A stretch of 64,000 nt of DNA, taken from assembly GCA_000620205.1 (NCBI GenBank), contig JHVP01000001.1, positions 310,001 to 374,000 of the forward strand, read 5' to 3'. Position 1 is the first letter of the stretch. The number at the start of each line of letters is the position of its first letter. The position numbers and the translations under genes are program-made. This DNA comes from Geodermatophilaceae bacterium URHA0031 (GTDB taxonomy: Bacteria > Actinomycetota > Actinomycetes > Mycobacteriales > Geodermatophilaceae). The notes beneath the pieces are model-generated. The model did not search any database. It was given only the letters and a program-made list of their open reading frames with translations, and was not told where the DNA came from. Shown here one piece after another: positions 36,655-49,037 of this stretch.

Positions 36655-37554
36655 CTACGCCTGTACGCGCCCCCCGGCATGAGCCTCGTAGTTGCCACAC
36701 TCCGCCGTGATGTCGGCCGTCGCCTGCGCCGCAGCGAAGAAGTCGTCGGCCAGCGGGGAGGTGCGCGATGCCGCCATCGCGAGGCACACCTGGTCCGGCG
36801 CGAGTTCCGGGATGGGCACGTAGCTGATGTCCGGACGTGAGTAGAACACCGTCTCCGAGCGTCCTACGAACGAGATGCCCCGACCGGCCGCGACGTGCTC
36901 GAGCTTCTCCTCCACGCCGCGCACCCGGAGCCCGGAGTCGGGGAGCGGGCGCCTGGTGGGCTGCGTGCTCGGGTCGGCATGCCAGACCAGCGGCTCACCG
37001 GCCAGGTCGGCCTCGGTGACCTCCTCCTTGCCGGCCAACCGGTGGTCTGCGGGCAGCACCACCATGAGCGGCTCGGTGTACAGCGGGATCACGCGCAGCC
37101 CGGTCTCGTCGATGGGCAGCCGCACGTAGCCGACGTCGATGCGGCCGTCGAGCAGCATCGAGGCCTGGTCGTCCCATTCGATCCGCTGCACGTCCACGGC
37201 CACGTCAGGATGCCGGGCCTCGAACGCCCGGGCCGCCGGGATGACCGGGATGCCAGTCCGGAAGCCGACCGCCAGCCGCCGGCTGCCGCGGGCGGCTCCG
37301 GTCACGCGACGGCGGACCGCGTCCGCGGAGGCGAGCAGCGGACCGGCGTCGGCGAGCAGTTGTCGGCCGGCGTCAGTCAGCTCCACGCCGTGGCGGTCCC
37401 GGGTGAACAGGGAGGCACCGAGATCGTGTTCCAGCGCGCGGATCTGCCGGCTGAGCACCGGCTGCGCGATGTGCAGCTCCGCAGCGGCGCGGCCGAAGTG
37501 CAACCTGTCGGCGACGGCGAGGAAGTAGCGCAGTTTGCGCAGGTCCAGGTCCAT
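36655..37554 (-). CDS. LysR-family transcriptional regulator
   Basis: A 299-residue LTTR with HTH at residues 4-63 (LRKLRYFLAVADRLHFGRAA; PVLSRQIRALEHDLG) and an effector domain matching the BenM/CbnR-like group (RIDVGYVRLPIDETGLRVIP). It is divergent from the NAD(P)-binding protein gene at 37820 across 265 bases, the typical arrangement for a local activator. It ends in TAG. The 265-bp spacer is less GC-rich than its surroundings, with a run near 37625-37690. Confidence 0.9.
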   Translation of the reverse strand: MDLDLRKLRYFLAVADRLHFGRAAAELHIAQPVLSRQIRALEHDLGASLFTRDRHGVELTDAGRQLLADAGPLLASADAVRRRVTGAARGSRRLAVGFRTGIPVIPAARAFEARHPDVAVDVQRIEWDDQASMLLDGRIDVGYVRLPIDETGLRVIPLYTEPLMVVLPADHRLAGKEEVTEADLAGEPLVWHADPSTQPTRRPLPDSGLRVRGVEEKLEHVAAGRGISFVGRSETVFYSRPDISYVPIPELAPDQVCLAMAASRTSPLADDFFAAAQATADITAECGNYEAHAGGRVQA

Positions 37555-37819
37555 GGAACCTCCCGGCCACGTGATGCCTTGAGGGTATCACCGCGACTGA
37601 AAGAGGTCTTGGACATCCATTCTCACCAATGGCACCGTGAATGGAGCCGAGCCAATTCGGTGAAGGCATCGGAACTTTCTGGATATCCATCAATGCGGCG
37701 GAGCGGTCGTGGGAGAGCTCGATGGCCAGGAATCCGCGGGGAACTACGCACCACCGGCCGGAAGACAGCCGGCACGAATGAGACCGAGCAACATCCCCAG
37801 AACAGGAAGAGCACACCTC

Positions 37820-38443
37820 ATGAGCAGCATCACCCTCATCGGTACGGGGAACATGGCCCGCGCCATCGGCACGCTCGCCGTGGCGGGCGGCAACACCGTC
37901 GAGGTCATGGGACGCGATCAGACCAAGGCCGATGGCCTGGCCGAGGCCCTGGGCGGCGGTGCGACGGCGGGCAAGTGGGCTGCCGTCCCGGCCGGGGACA
38001 TCGTCATCACGGCCCTGCTCTACGCCGGTGTGGTACCGGTCGTCGCCGAGTACGGGGACGCCCTCGCGGGCAAGGTCATCGTCGACATCAGCAACCCCTT
38101 CAACGCCACCTTCGACGGACTGGCCCACGGTGAGGAGACCTCGATCGCGGGAGAAGTCGCCAAGGTGGCGCCGGCCAGCGCCAGCGTGGTGAAGGCGTTC
38201 AACACCATCTTCCGCAACGTCCTGGAAGACGGCCGGCCCGACGTCTTCATGGCCGGCGACGATGCGCAGGCCAAGGCGGCCGTGGCCGCGTTCATCGAGA
38301 GCCTCGGGCTGCGCCCGCTGGACGCCGGCGGCCTGAAGATGGCGCACTGGCTGGAGGGGATGGGCCTGGTCACGGTGGCCCTCGCCGGCAACGGGGTCGG
38401 CCACTGGGAGTTCGCGCTCGGCGTCGACGAGTTCACCGGCTGA
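37820..38443 (+). CDS. NADPH-dependent F420 reductase-like protein
   Basis: A 207-residue protein with a Rossmann motif ITLIGTGNMARAIGTLAVAG at the N-terminus and the F420-oxidoreductase-type stretch VIVDISNPFN, then VVKAFNTIFRNV. Relatives are NADPH:F420 reductases (Fno) or uncharacterised NAD(P)-binding proteins. Actinobacteria make F420, so the former is possible, but this shorter protein is not proof. ATG 37820 follows GGAAGAGCA. It is divergent from the LysR gene. Confidence 0.85.
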   Translation: MSSITLIGTGNMARAIGTLAVAGGNTVEVMGRDQTKADGLAEALGGGATAGKWAAVPAGDIVITALLYAGVVPVVAEYGDALAGKVIVDISNPFNATFDGLAHGEETSIAGEVAKVAPASASVVKAFNTIFRNVLEDGRPDVFMAGDDAQAKAAVAAFIESLGLRPLDAGGLKMAHWLEGMGLVTVALAGNGVGHWEFALGVDEFTG

Positions 38444-38487
38444 GCCCTCGTTGCCGAGCAGTCGGCGAACAGGGGGCCATCCGCCGG

Positions 38488-39333
38488 TCAGACGCCGAAC
38501 TGCCAGCGGCCCGCGCGCAGGGCGGCAATCACGCCGCCGTCGATGAGCAGGTCGGTGCCGGTGATGAAGCCGGCGTCGGGACCGAGGAGGAAGGCGGCGG
38601 CGGTGGCGACCTCGTCGGCGGTGCCGACCCGGCCGGCGGCGGAGACCTCGATCATCTTGCGGTAGCCCTCGGAGCCGGGGCCGGACATCTCGTCGCGGGC
38701 CAGCGGGGTGAGGATGATGCCCGGGCTGATGCAGTTCACCCGGGCGCCTCGGTCGCCCCAGGTGACCGCGGCGGCCTGCACGCGCAGGTGGTTGGCCTGC
38801 TTGGAGATCGCGTAGGCGGCGCCCGAGTTGGGCACGGCGTCGCGGGCGAGGACCGGCAGCGCCAGCAGCTCCTCGACCGGGGTGAACGCCAGGGCGTGCG
38901 CGGTCTCGGGGTCCAGCGGTGGGGGCATGTGCCCGGCCATGCTGGAGATGTGCACGCCGGCGCCGCCGGATCCGATGACCTTCCCGAACTCGTCCAGGAC
39001 GACGGCGGTGCCGTACAGGTCGACGGCCAGCACCGCCTCGGCCGGGGCCTGGACCGGGGAGACGCCGGCGGTGCTGATCACCTGGACGACGTCGCCGAGC
39101 CCGGCGGCGGCCTGGGCCAGGGCCCGCACCGACGCGGCGTCGGACACATCGACCCGCTGGGTGCTGACGGTGTGGCCGGCGTCCTCCAGCGCGGTCTTCG
39201 CGTTCTGCAGGTTGGTCTCGTTGAAGTCGGCGAGCAGCACGTGCTTGCCCGCGCCGGTGCGGCGGGCGATGGCCTGCCCGATGCTGCCGGCGCCGATGAC
39301 GACCTGGACGGCGGTGTTCGTGGGGGCGGTCAT
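38488..39333 (-). CDS. Short-chain dehydrogenase/reductase
   Basis: A 281-residue SDR. The cofactor motif is VVIGAGSIGQAIARR, a variant of TGxxxGIG. The catalytic pair is YAISKQA (Tyr and Lys), with the active Ser in HISSMAGH. The C-terminal GFITGTDLLIDGG is the usual SDR ending. ATG 39333 follows GGAGATCACC; ATG 39345 is four codons earlier but leaves no room for that site. It is 29 bases downstream of the aldo/keto reductase and likely in one operon. Confidence 0.9.
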   Translation of the reverse strand: MTAPTNTAVQVVIGAGSIGQAIARRTGAGKHVLLADFNETNLQNAKTALEDAGHTVSTQRVDVSDAASVRALAQAAAGLGDVVQVISTAGVSPVQAPAEAVLAVDLYGTAVVLDEFGKVIGSGGAGVHISSMAGHMPPPLDPETAHALAFTPVEELLALPVLARDAVPNSGAAYAISKQANHLRVQAAAVTWGDRGARVNCISPGIILTPLARDEMSGPGSEGYRKMIEVSAAGRVGTADEVATAAAFLLGPDAGFITGTDLLIDGGVIAALRAGRWQFGV

Positions 39334-39362
39334 GGTGATCTCCATCCGGAAGGGGTGCGCGG

Positions 39363-40337
<975 letters not shown>

Positions 40338-40351
40338 CGTCGTGCGTCCTC

Positions 40352-41140
40352 TCAGGAGTGGTGTGGTCGGTGAGGATCCAGGTCAGCGGTTCTGCAGCGC
40401 CTCGACGTCCCGGCGGACGCGCGGTGGTTCCGCGGCCAGCGGGGCCCGGCGAGGTCGCCGGCGCCGTCCAGGGAGCCACGCTGGTCGGGTGCCGTGGTGG
40501 CGAACAGCTGGGCCCAGTCGGCCGGCGGCTCGCCCTCGACGGCGAACAGCTCGAAGGTGCGGCCCACCGCGGTGTCGCTGAGCAGGCTCTGGACGAGGAC
40601 CTCGGCGACCTGCTCGCGGGACACCGCGCCCGATCCGCGGTCGCCCTGGGCGAGGACCAGGCGGTCCTCCCTCGGGCTGGTCATGTCGAACCAGCCGGGC
40701 CGGACGATCGTGTAGGGCAGGCCGGAGGCCCGGACCAGCCGTTCGGAGCGGCGCTTCCAGTCCATCAGGCCCTGGTAGGCGCCGGCTTCGGTGCGGGTGA
40801 CGTTGATCGACGTCATCAGGGTGATCCGCGCCCGTCGGTCGCCCAGGGCGCGCAGCACGCCGGCGACGCCGCCGTAGTCGACCTCCTCGTACGCCCCGTT
40901 GGCCGACCCGTGGGTGAAGACCACGGCGTCGACGTCCTGGACGGCCGCCGTCAAGCTGTCCGAGTCCGTGAGGTCACCCGGCACGACCTCGGCATCCGGG
41001 AGCAGTGGGCGGGCCCGGTCGACGTTGCGGACCAGCGCCCGGACGGCCAGGCCGTGCCGGGCCGCCGCGGTGACGACGAGGCGGCCGATGGAGCCGGTCG
41101 CGCCGACGACGAGGACGCGTGGGGGCCGCTCGCCGGTCAT
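40352..41140 (-). CDS. NAD(P)H-binding atypical SDR (NmrA/SDR_a5-like)
   Basis: A 262-residue protein with cofactor motif [18 protein letters not shown], then [20 protein letters not shown]. The sequence [19 protein letters not shown] is the family hallmark. The C-terminal 25 residues become Arg-rich ([16 protein letters not shown]), so the original end may have been extended by a frameshift. ATG 41140 overlaps the stop of the upstream AKR (ATGA), so the two are co-translated. It may reduce or sense NADPH. Confidence 0.85.
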   Translation of the reverse strand: MTGERPPRVLVVGATGSIGRLVVTAAARHGLAVRALVRNVDRARPLLPDAEVVPGDLTDSDSLTAAVQDVDAVVFTHGSANGAYEEVDYGGVAGVLRALGDRRARITLMTSINVTRTEAGAYQGLMDWKRRSERLVRASGLPYTIVRPGWFDMTSPREDRLVLAQGDRGSGAVSREQVAEVLVQSLLSDTAVGRTFELFAVEGEPPADWAQLFATTAPDQRGSLDGAGDLAGPRWPRNHRASAGTSRRCRTADLDPHRPHHS

Positions 41141-42120
41141 GCGAACCACGTCGGGACGCGCGGGGCGTAGGGGCCCTCGAGGGCGGAGATCTCCTCGTCG
41201 GTGAGCGTCAGCTCCAGCGCGGCGGCGGCGTCGGCCAGGTGGTGGGGCTTGGTCGCCCCGACGATCGGGGCGGTGACGACCGGGTTCTTCAGCACCCAGG
41301 CCAGCCCGACGGTCGCCATCGACACCCCGCGGTCGCCCGCGATCTGCTGGACGGCGTCGACGATCGCCCGGTCGCTGTCGAGGAACAGCGGCCGCCCGAA
41401 CATGTCCTCGGTCGGGTTGCTCGCCGACCGGGTCGTGCCGCTCTCGCCCCAGGGGCGGGTCACCTTGCCGGCGGCCAGCGGGCTCCACGGGATCGAGCCG
41501 ACGCCGGTGTCGGAGAGCAGGCCGAACATCTCCCGCTCCTCCTCCCGGGCCAGCAGGCTGTACTGGTCCTGCATGGACACGAAGCGGGTCCAGCCGTGCA
41601 GTTCGGCGGTGTGCTGCATCTTGGCGAACTGCCAGGCCCACATCGAGGAGGCTCCGAGGTAGCGGGCCTTGCCGGCCTTCACCACGTCGTGCAGTGCCTC
41701 CATCGTCTCCTCGACCGGGGTCTCGGCGTCGAAGCGGTGGATCTGCAGCAGGTCGATGTGGTCGGCATCCAGCCGGGCGAGGCTGCCGTCCACCTGCTCG
41801 AGCACGGCCTTGCGGGACAGCCCGCCGCCGCCGGGGCCGGGGTGCACCGGCCAGAAGACCTTGGTGGCCAGGACGACGTCCTCCCGGCGGCTGTACTTCC
41901 GGATCGCCCGCCCGACGATCTCCTCCGAGGTGGTACGGCCGTAGACGTTGGCGGTGTCCCAGAAGGTGATGCCCAGGTCCAGCGCCTGCCGGAAGACCGG
42001 CTCGGCGGCCTCGTCGTCCAGCGTCCACTCCCCGGCCGCCGGGTCGGTGCTGAAGCTCATGCACCCCAGGGCGAGGCGGCTGACCTTCAGCCCGGAACTG
42101 CCGAGTTGGGTGTACTGCAT
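41137..42120 (-). CDS. Aldo/keto reductase
   Basis: A 327-residue AKR of the YajO/YccK-like group. Catalytic residues lie in FWDTANVYGRTT (Asp, Tyr), LATKVFW (Lys) and LQIHRFDAETP (His). The C-terminal coenzyme region VVTAPIVGATKPHHLADAAA is intact. ATG 42120 (MQYTQLGSSGLKVS) gives the standard first strand. It is divergent from the XRE regulator at 42271 across 150 bases and coupled to the NmrA-like gene downstream. Confidence 0.92.
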   Translation of the reverse strand: MQYTQLGSSGLKVSRLALGCMSFSTDPAAGEWTLDDEAAEPVFRQALDLGITFWDTANVYGRTTSEEIVGRAIRKYSRREDVVLATKVFWPVHPGPGGGGLSRKAVLEQVDGSLARLDADHIDLLQIHRFDAETPVEETMEALHDVVKAGKARYLGASSMWAWQFAKMQHTAELHGWTRFVSMQDQYSLLAREEEREMFGLLSDTGVGSIPWSPLAAGKVTRPWGESGTTRSASNPTEDMFGRPLFLDSDRAIVDAVQQIAGDRGVSMATVGLAWVLKNPVVTAPIVGATKPHHLADAAAALELTLTDEEISALEGPYAPRVPTWFA

Positions 42121-42270
42121 GTCGTTGGTCCTTCCCGGCCACGGGGTGGCGGTGTCGATGGCGGCAACGACATCGAGACAACGCCGGCTCACGCGGGCGT
42201 GGGAGGACCTGCTGTTCGGTGTACTGACAGGGCACCCCACCCGGGTTGCGCCCGGCTTACCGTCGGATCC

Positions 42271-43152
42271 GTGGACGCCGAGCAGCTGCGCGCCGAGGTG
42301 CGCGACTTCCTCATCACCCGCCGCGGCCGGATCACCCCCGCCGAGGCCGGCCTGCCCGTCTACGGCGGCCTCCGCCGGGTATCCGGCCTGCGCCGCGAAG
42401 AGCTGGCGATGCTCGCCGGCCTGTCCGTGGAGTACTACTCCCGGCTGGAGCGCGGCAACCTCCGCGGCGTCTCCGACAGCGTGCTGGAGTCCCTGTGCCG
42501 GGCCCTTCGCCTCAGCGAGGCCGAGCGCGCCCACCTCTACGACCTGGCCCGCGCCGCCAACGCCACCGCGGGCGGCCGTCGCGCCTCGGTGCCGCAGCAG
42601 ATCCGGCCCGGGGTGCAGCGCATCCTCGACGCGATGACCGCGCCGGCGCTGGTGAGCAACGCCCGGATGGACTACCTGGCGGCCAACCGGGCCGGCCGCG
42701 CGCTCTACGCGCCGCTGTTCGACTCCCCGGTCGGGGTCAACGCCGCCCGCTTCCTGCTGCTCGACCCGCGCGGCGCGGAGTTCTACCCGGACTGGGACTC
42801 CGCGGTCGACGACGTCGTCGCGCTGCTGCGCACGCAGAGCGCCAAGACGCCGTGGGACAAGGTCATCACCGACCTCATCGGCGAGCTGTCCGCCCGCAGC
42901 GAGACCTTCCGTACCCGGTGGGCCCGCCACGACGTGCGCCTGCACCTGACCGGGACCAAGCGGCTGCGCCATCCCGTCGTCGGCGACCTCGACCTGCGGT
43001 TCGAGACGATGGAACTGCCCGCCGACCCGGGCCTCGCGCTGCTGCTCTACACCGCAGAGCCCGGCTCGGGTACCGAGCAGGCGCTGACGTTCCTCGGCAG
43101 CTGGGCGGCGAGCCAGGACCAGCCGGCTCCTGCGGCCGACGGCGCGCGGTGA
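42271..43152 (+). CDS. XRE-family regulator with MmyB-like ligand domain
   Basis: A 293-residue protein. The XRE helix-turn-helix occupies about 10-75 (VSGLRREELAMLAGLSVEYY, SRLERGN). A MmyB-like domain follows (about 105-275; YLAANRAGRALYAPLFDSPV, then NAARFLLLDP). Such regulators often control a divergent reductase, here the AKR at 42120. GTG 42271 was chosen because the region upstream is the promoter spacer. Its stop overlaps the next GTG (GTGA). Confidence 0.92.
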   Translation: MDAEQLRAEVRDFLITRRGRITPAEAGLPVYGGLRRVSGLRREELAMLAGLSVEYYSRLERGNLRGVSDSVLESLCRALRLSEAERAHLYDLARAANATAGGRRASVPQQIRPGVQRILDAMTAPALVSNARMDYLAANRAGRALYAPLFDSPVGVNAARFLLLDPRGAEFYPDWDSAVDDVVALLRTQSAKTPWDKVITDLIGELSARSETFRTRWARHDVRLHLTGTKRLRHPVVGDLDLRFETMELPADPGLALLLYTAEPGSGTEQALTFLGSWAASQDQPAPAADGAR

Positions 43153-43532
43153 ACACTCCCGACCCGGCCTCGTCCGAGGACGCCGTCCTCGAGGTCTTCC
43201 ACGACCAGTGCCGGTGGATGGTGGAGGGGCGGGCGGACCTGCTCGACACGATCCTCGACGCCTCGTTCACCGCGCAGCACATCACCGATTACGTGTCGCC
43301 GAAGGCCGAGTGGCTGGAGCAGGTCCGCTCCGGCGAGTTCACCCACCACTCGATCCGCGACGAGGGCACGACCGTCGGGGTCGACGACGGCGGGGCCACC
43401 GTGGTGTCCCGGGCCGTCCACGACGTCACGCTGTACGGCCACCGCGGCCGGTACCGGCTGCAGAGCACCCTCCACCACGCCCTGACCCCCGTTGGCTGGA
43501 AGGTCGTCCGCAGCTCGTCGACCACCTACTGA
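43149..43532 (+). CDS. SnoaL/NTF2-like protein
   Basis: A 127-residue NTF2-fold protein of the SnoaL_4/DUF4440-like type: a helical N-terminus (EVFHDQCRWMVEGRADLLDT), then LDASFTAQHITDYVSPKAEW and a C-terminal strand pair (YRLQSTLHHALTPVGWKVV). These bind small ligands or are isomerases; function unknown. GTG 43149 overlaps the XRE stop, so it is made with the regulator. Confidence 0.85.
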   Translation: MNTPDPASSEDAVLEVFHDQCRWMVEGRADLLDTILDASFTAQHITDYVSPKAEWLEQVRSGEFTHHSIRDEGTTVGVDDGGATVVSRAVHDVTLYGHRGRYRLQSTLHHALTPVGWKVVRSSSTTY

Positions 43533-43545
43533 CCCACCGGGCACC

Positions 43546-43680
43546 GTGACCTGGGTCGAGGTGCGGCCCTGGACTCGGACGCTGGTCGACCTCAGCTCGT
43601 CGGGCGTCGACTCCGCCGAGCGGGACCGTCTGCTCGGCACGCTCTTCCACGGGGATCCGGACGGTGTCGAGGGGGGCTGA
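43546..43680 (+). CDS. Doubtful 44-residue ORF
   Basis: VTWVEVRPWTRTLVDLSSSG at the start, then acidic residues to the TGA at 43680. It has no good ribosome-binding site and no recognised family. It could be a remnant or chance ORF just before the convergent terminator. Confidence 0.25.
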   Translation: MTWVEVRPWTRTLVDLSSSGVDSAERDRLLGTLFHGDPDGVEGG

Positions 43681-43686
43681 ACGGCA

Positions 43687-43717
43687 CCGGGCCGGGCACG
43701 TGAGGTGCCCGGCCCGG
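43687..43717. terminator. Bidirectional hairpin terminator between convergent genes
   Basis: CCGGGCCGGGCAC and GTGCCCGGCCCGG form a perfect 13-bp stem around GTGAG. It serves the SnoaL gene (+) and the secreted esterase gene (-, ending 43736). Confidence 0.8.
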
Positions 43718-43735
43718 CGCCGTACCTCGGTCGGA

Positions 43736-45133
43736 TCAGAACCGCGGTCCGCCGAGCAGGCCGCCGCGGTCGCCGAGCCACTCCGCCGGTCGGTAGTCCG
43801 GCACGATCTCCGACGCGCCGAGACCGAGTTCCTCCGCCGCCGCGTCCAGCTGGCGGGGGTTGGCCCCGGATCCCCAGTGCCCGGTGGCGACCCGCTCGTC
43901 GAGGGCCTCGACGGAGGCGACCAGCTCTGCCGGGGTGAACTGGCAGTGGCCCAGCCGGTGCACGAAGGCCTGCCGGAGGAGTCCCTTCGCACCGGCCTGA
44001 CGCACGGTCTCCGCGTACTCCTCCTCCACCTGGACCGGTGCCAGGACGTCGTGCGTGGTGTGCAGGCTGAGGACCGGGACCTGCAGGTCACCGGTCAGCT
44101 CGGAGGTGGCGTAGGCGGTCTGCAGCGCGTCCTCGTCGGGAGTCACGGACGCGGTCTCCGTGAGCCGGTCGAGGTCGGCGTCCAGGTCGAGCCCGGCCGC
44201 CCGGTACAGGGCTTCCACCTCTGCGCGCTCGTCGGCGTGCCGCAGCAGGGCCCGGTAGTCGACGCCGGCGTTCCACGACGGATTCCCGCCGACCGTGTTC
44301 TCGATGTCGACACGGGCCGGGTAGGTGAAGCCCAGCGCGAAGGTGAACTGGGCGACCTGCGCGTCGACCTGCGCCTGGTAGTCCCGCGGATCCGGCTCAG
44401 CCATGCCCTCAGCCCAGCGGGGCAGGTGGTACAGCGCGGCAGCGAGCGCGATCCGCGCCCGGCCCGCGGGGTCGTCCTGTGCGGCCACGACGGCGTCGGT
44501 GAGGGTGGCCGCCGTCGCGTTGACCGCGGCCAGGTCGCCCCCGTAGTCGGCCAGCCGGACGTCCGTGCCCGCGGGCACGAGCAGCTGGGCGATCGCGTGG
44601 GCGCCGTCGAGCTGGTAGTTGAGCAGGTCGACGCCGCCGTGCACCAGCCCGCAGGTCGGCACCGCCCCATCGATCGGTGCGCCGGGCCGCTCGGCGAGCT
44701 GGGCGGTCACCAGGCCGCCCATCGAGGTCCCGACGGCGAGCACTCGCGACGGGTCCCCGACCGCGGCGCGGAAGGCGTCCAGGGTCTGCAGCTGGTCCTC
44801 GGCGGCGGTGTCCAGCGTCCAGCCGCTGCGCTCGTAGGAGGAGCCGACCAGGGCGTAGCCCCGGTCCAGCAGGGCCTGCCGGGTGACGTCGTCCGGGGCG
44901 TCCTGGGCGGTCTGGGGGATGCCGGCGAAGCTGGGGCGGTACCCATGGCTGTACAGGAGCACGGTTCCGGTCCAGTTGGCTGGGACATCGGCGACCCAGG
45001 CGGTGGCCCCGTCGTCGACCGTTCCCTCCACGTGCCACGGGCCCGAGGGCTCATCAGCGGCTGCGGACGGAACGGCGACGAAGGAGATGGCCAGGGCGCA
45101 GGTCAGGCCGGTGACGAGGGATCGAGGGGACAT
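43736..45133 (-). CDS. Secreted alpha/beta hydrolase (prolyl-peptidase/lipase-like)
   Basis: A 465-residue exported esterase-like protein. The signal peptide is MSPRSLVTGLTCALAISFVA with a PSAAADE-type cleavage near residue 27. The nucleophile elbow is VGTSMGGLVTAQL, the acid residue lies in TTHDVLAPVQVEEEY and the His in HRLGHCQFTP. ATG 45133 has GAGGAAG six bases before it; the ORF extends upstream to 45229 without signal-peptide character. Its substrate is unknown. It is expected outside the cytoplasm. Confidence 0.87.
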   Translation of the reverse strand: MSPRSLVTGLTCALAISFVAVPSAAADEPSGPWHVEGTVDDGATAWVADVPANWTGTVLLYSHGYRPSFAGIPQTAQDAPDDVTRQALLDRGYALVGSSYERSGWTLDTAAEDQLQTLDAFRAAVGDPSRVLAVGTSMGGLVTAQLAERPGAPIDGAVPTCGLVHGGVDLLNYQLDGAHAIAQLLVPAGTDVRLADYGGDLAAVNATAATLTDAVVAAQDDPAGRARIALAAALYHLPRWAEGMAEPDPRDYQAQVDAQVAQFTFALGFTYPARVDIENTVGGNPSWNAGVDYRALLRHADERAEVEALYRAAGLDLDADLDRLTETASVTPDEDALQTAYATSELTGDLQVPVLSLHTTHDVLAPVQVEEEYAETVRQAGAKGLLRQAFVHRLGHCQFTPAELVASVEALDERVATGHWGSGANPRQLDAAAEELGLGASEIVPDYRPAEWLGDRGGLLGGPRF

Positions 45134-45238
45134 CGGCTTCCTCACGACGGGTCTGGGGATGCCGATGAAGCTAGGAGTTTCCTGGACGACCGTCAACGGA
45201 ATGCCGAGCTTTTCTGTGAGCCGGACCACTCGGGCGGT

Positions 45239-46066
45239 TCACCGCCGGGCGCGCGCGTCCGCCACGACGTCGGCGAAGGCCGCCCGCGCCTGCGGTTCCA
45301 GGAACGCGAAGACGGCGCGGTGCGCGCTCGCCGATCGGCGAGCGGGCCATCCGTCGCCCAGGTACCGCTCGGGCAGCACCGGGTCGAGCCGGAGCAGTCG
45401 GATCCAGTGAGCGCCGAGGAGGATGAACGAGGCGAGCGGATCCGCCTCCCGGGGAAGGGGCCGCTCCCACCGGCGGAGGAACTCCTCGTGCTCCCAGCGC
45501 AGCGCGTCGAGGTCCCAGGCCCGCCGGACGAATCGGGCGACGTCCGTGCCCGGCGTGGGAGAGGCGACGAAACCGTCGATCTGCAGTCCCTCCACCTCGG
45601 CGCCAACGGTGACGATCCGGTCGAGATCGACGCGTCCCGGCGCGACCCACAGCCCGTCGCGGAGGCAGCCGAAGCCGGCCCAGGACAGCCGGGAACGCAG
45701 CCGGCGCCGGACGTCCCGCTGCGTCTCGGGCAGGGAGAAGCTCAACAGCGTCCAGTCCGTGCTCGTCTGGCGGAACGGCTCAGCCGCCACGACCCGCTCC
45801 CGCCCTTCCCGCAGCAGCCGGCGTGACGTGTGGGTCAGGCCGTAGCTGACCACTCGCCCGTCCTGGTGGCGGGTCAACAGACCGCGCCCGGTGAGCCGGG
45901 TCAGCACAGACCTGGTGGCGTCGTCGCTGACTCCGAGGGACCTGAGCACGTCCAGGAAGACCCTCGTCGGAAGGGGGTCCTCGTACTCGTCGAGGATCAG
46001 CGCACCCCCCAGCGCCAGCAGGAGCTCCTGCGGCTTGGAGCGCTCCTCTGCGGCGAGGTCTGTCAT
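45239..46066 (-). CDS. PaaX-family transcriptional regulator
   Basis: A 275-residue PaaX-type repressor. The N-terminal winged helix (RVFLDVLRSLGVSDDATRSV, then LTRLTGRGLLTR) is about 35-75, followed by the PaaX central region (WTLLSFSLPETQRDVRRRLR, LSWAGFGCLRDGLWVAPG) and a C-terminal domain. E. coli PaaX responds to phenylacetyl-CoA; no paa genes are in this window, so the ligand here is unknown. ATG 46066 is the first start. It is 105 bases upstream of the secreted esterase on the same strand. Confidence 0.88.
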   Translation of the reverse strand: MTDLAAEERSKPQELLLALGGALILDEYEDPLPTRVFLDVLRSLGVSDDATRSVLTRLTGRGLLTRHQDGRVVSYGLTHTSRRLLREGRERVVAAEPFRQTSTDWTLLSFSLPETQRDVRRRLRSRLSWAGFGCLRDGLWVAPGRVDLDRIVTVGAEVEGLQIDGFVASPTPGTDVARFVRRAWDLDALRWEHEEFLRRWERPLPREADPLASFILLGAHWIRLLRLDPVLPERYLGDGWPARRSASAHRAVFAFLEPQARAAFADVVADARARR

Positions 46067-46240
46067 CTGCCCTCCTGTAGCGACCCGGCGCGCAGCTGCC
46101 GCCGGCCGTCTGCGCCGCCATCCCGATCACCTCACCGGCGCCACCGCACGTCTGCGTGGTCGCGCAGCGCCGCCGGCGCCTGCCATGGGCTGGCGGCCCG
46201 CCCACACTGCCAGGTCCGTCGAGGACAACGGTGCTGGCCG

Positions 46241-48248
<2,008 letters not shown>

Positions 48249-48596
48249 CACCGGCCCCTGGAGGCCAGGAGTCCAGCACTGGCGACGCCGACCCGGCAGC
48301 GAGCCTCGGCTGACACTGCTCGGAGTCACCGAGGCTCGCGCACGGGGATCGGACCCGGACAAGCGTAGGGTCGACCCCAGCCCCAGCACGTCGAACAGTC
48401 GGCGTGTGTTCGCGGGACCTCGGTTCGGGGTTCTTGCCGCGGTCGCCACCCCGGTGTCCCATCACCGGAGTGCAGACATGCCACGAACGTCCCGTCGTCG
48501 CAGCAGCGGGTCCGCCGCCGCGCCCGTCTCACCCAGCCACTCGGCGCTCGCCCCGCCGCCCTCCCGGGCAGCGTCCGCGACCACGAGGCCTCGACC
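48249..48596. other. 348-bp region without a convincing gene
   Basis: A 64-codon open frame at 48406-48600 reads as Ser/Ala/Pro/Arg-rich sequence with no recognised domain; its TGA overlaps the next GTG (GTGA), the only hint that it might be real. No repeat or RNA was seen. Confidence 0.45.
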
Positions 48597-48944
48597 GTGA
48601 CCTCGGACGAGCGACATCGGCAGATGGACGACGTGCGGGTCCTTGCCGACCTCACGACGGAGGCTCTCTGGTTCCGGTACGTGGCCCTGACCGGCACGGG
48701 TGACCTCATCGACCTCGACGGCTACCTGCACGGATTGACGTCCCTCGAGAGCGGCCAGCAGGTCGTGCTCGCCCAGGCCCTCAACGAGGCGTTGGACGAC
48801 GGACACGGGGCTCGCCGGTTCCCGATGCCCCCCCCGGCTCGCCGTCGGGTCGGGCATGGCCGGAGGTGCGCTCATGAGCCGGCCCCCGATGCGCGCCGGT
48901 CTACCCTGCTGAGGATTGAGGCCAGAGCCACCCCGGGGGTTTGA
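48597..48944 (+). CDS. Uncharacterised small protein
   Basis: A 115-residue ORF. The first 77 residues read as a compact helical protein (MTSDERHRQMDDVRVLADLT, ALWFRYVALTGTGDLIDLDG, QQVVLAQALNEALDD). The last 38 are Arg/Pro-rich and may be non-native sequence after a lost stop. No family is recognised. GTG 48597 overlaps the stop of the open frame before it. It precedes the GAF-ANTAR gene by 93 bases on the same strand. Confidence 0.55.
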   Translation: MTSDERHRQMDDVRVLADLTTEALWFRYVALTGTGDLIDLDGYLHGLTSLESGQQVVLAQALNEALDDGHGARRFPMPPPARRRVGHGRRCAHEPAPDARRSTLLRIEARATPGV

Positions 48945-49037
48945 GCGGGACCAGCCCGGGGATCCCCTCTTCGCTGGCGAGCCCTGTCGGCACGGCCGCC
49001 GGGCAGCTGCTTCGGCGCCGCACCACCACGGAGTCAC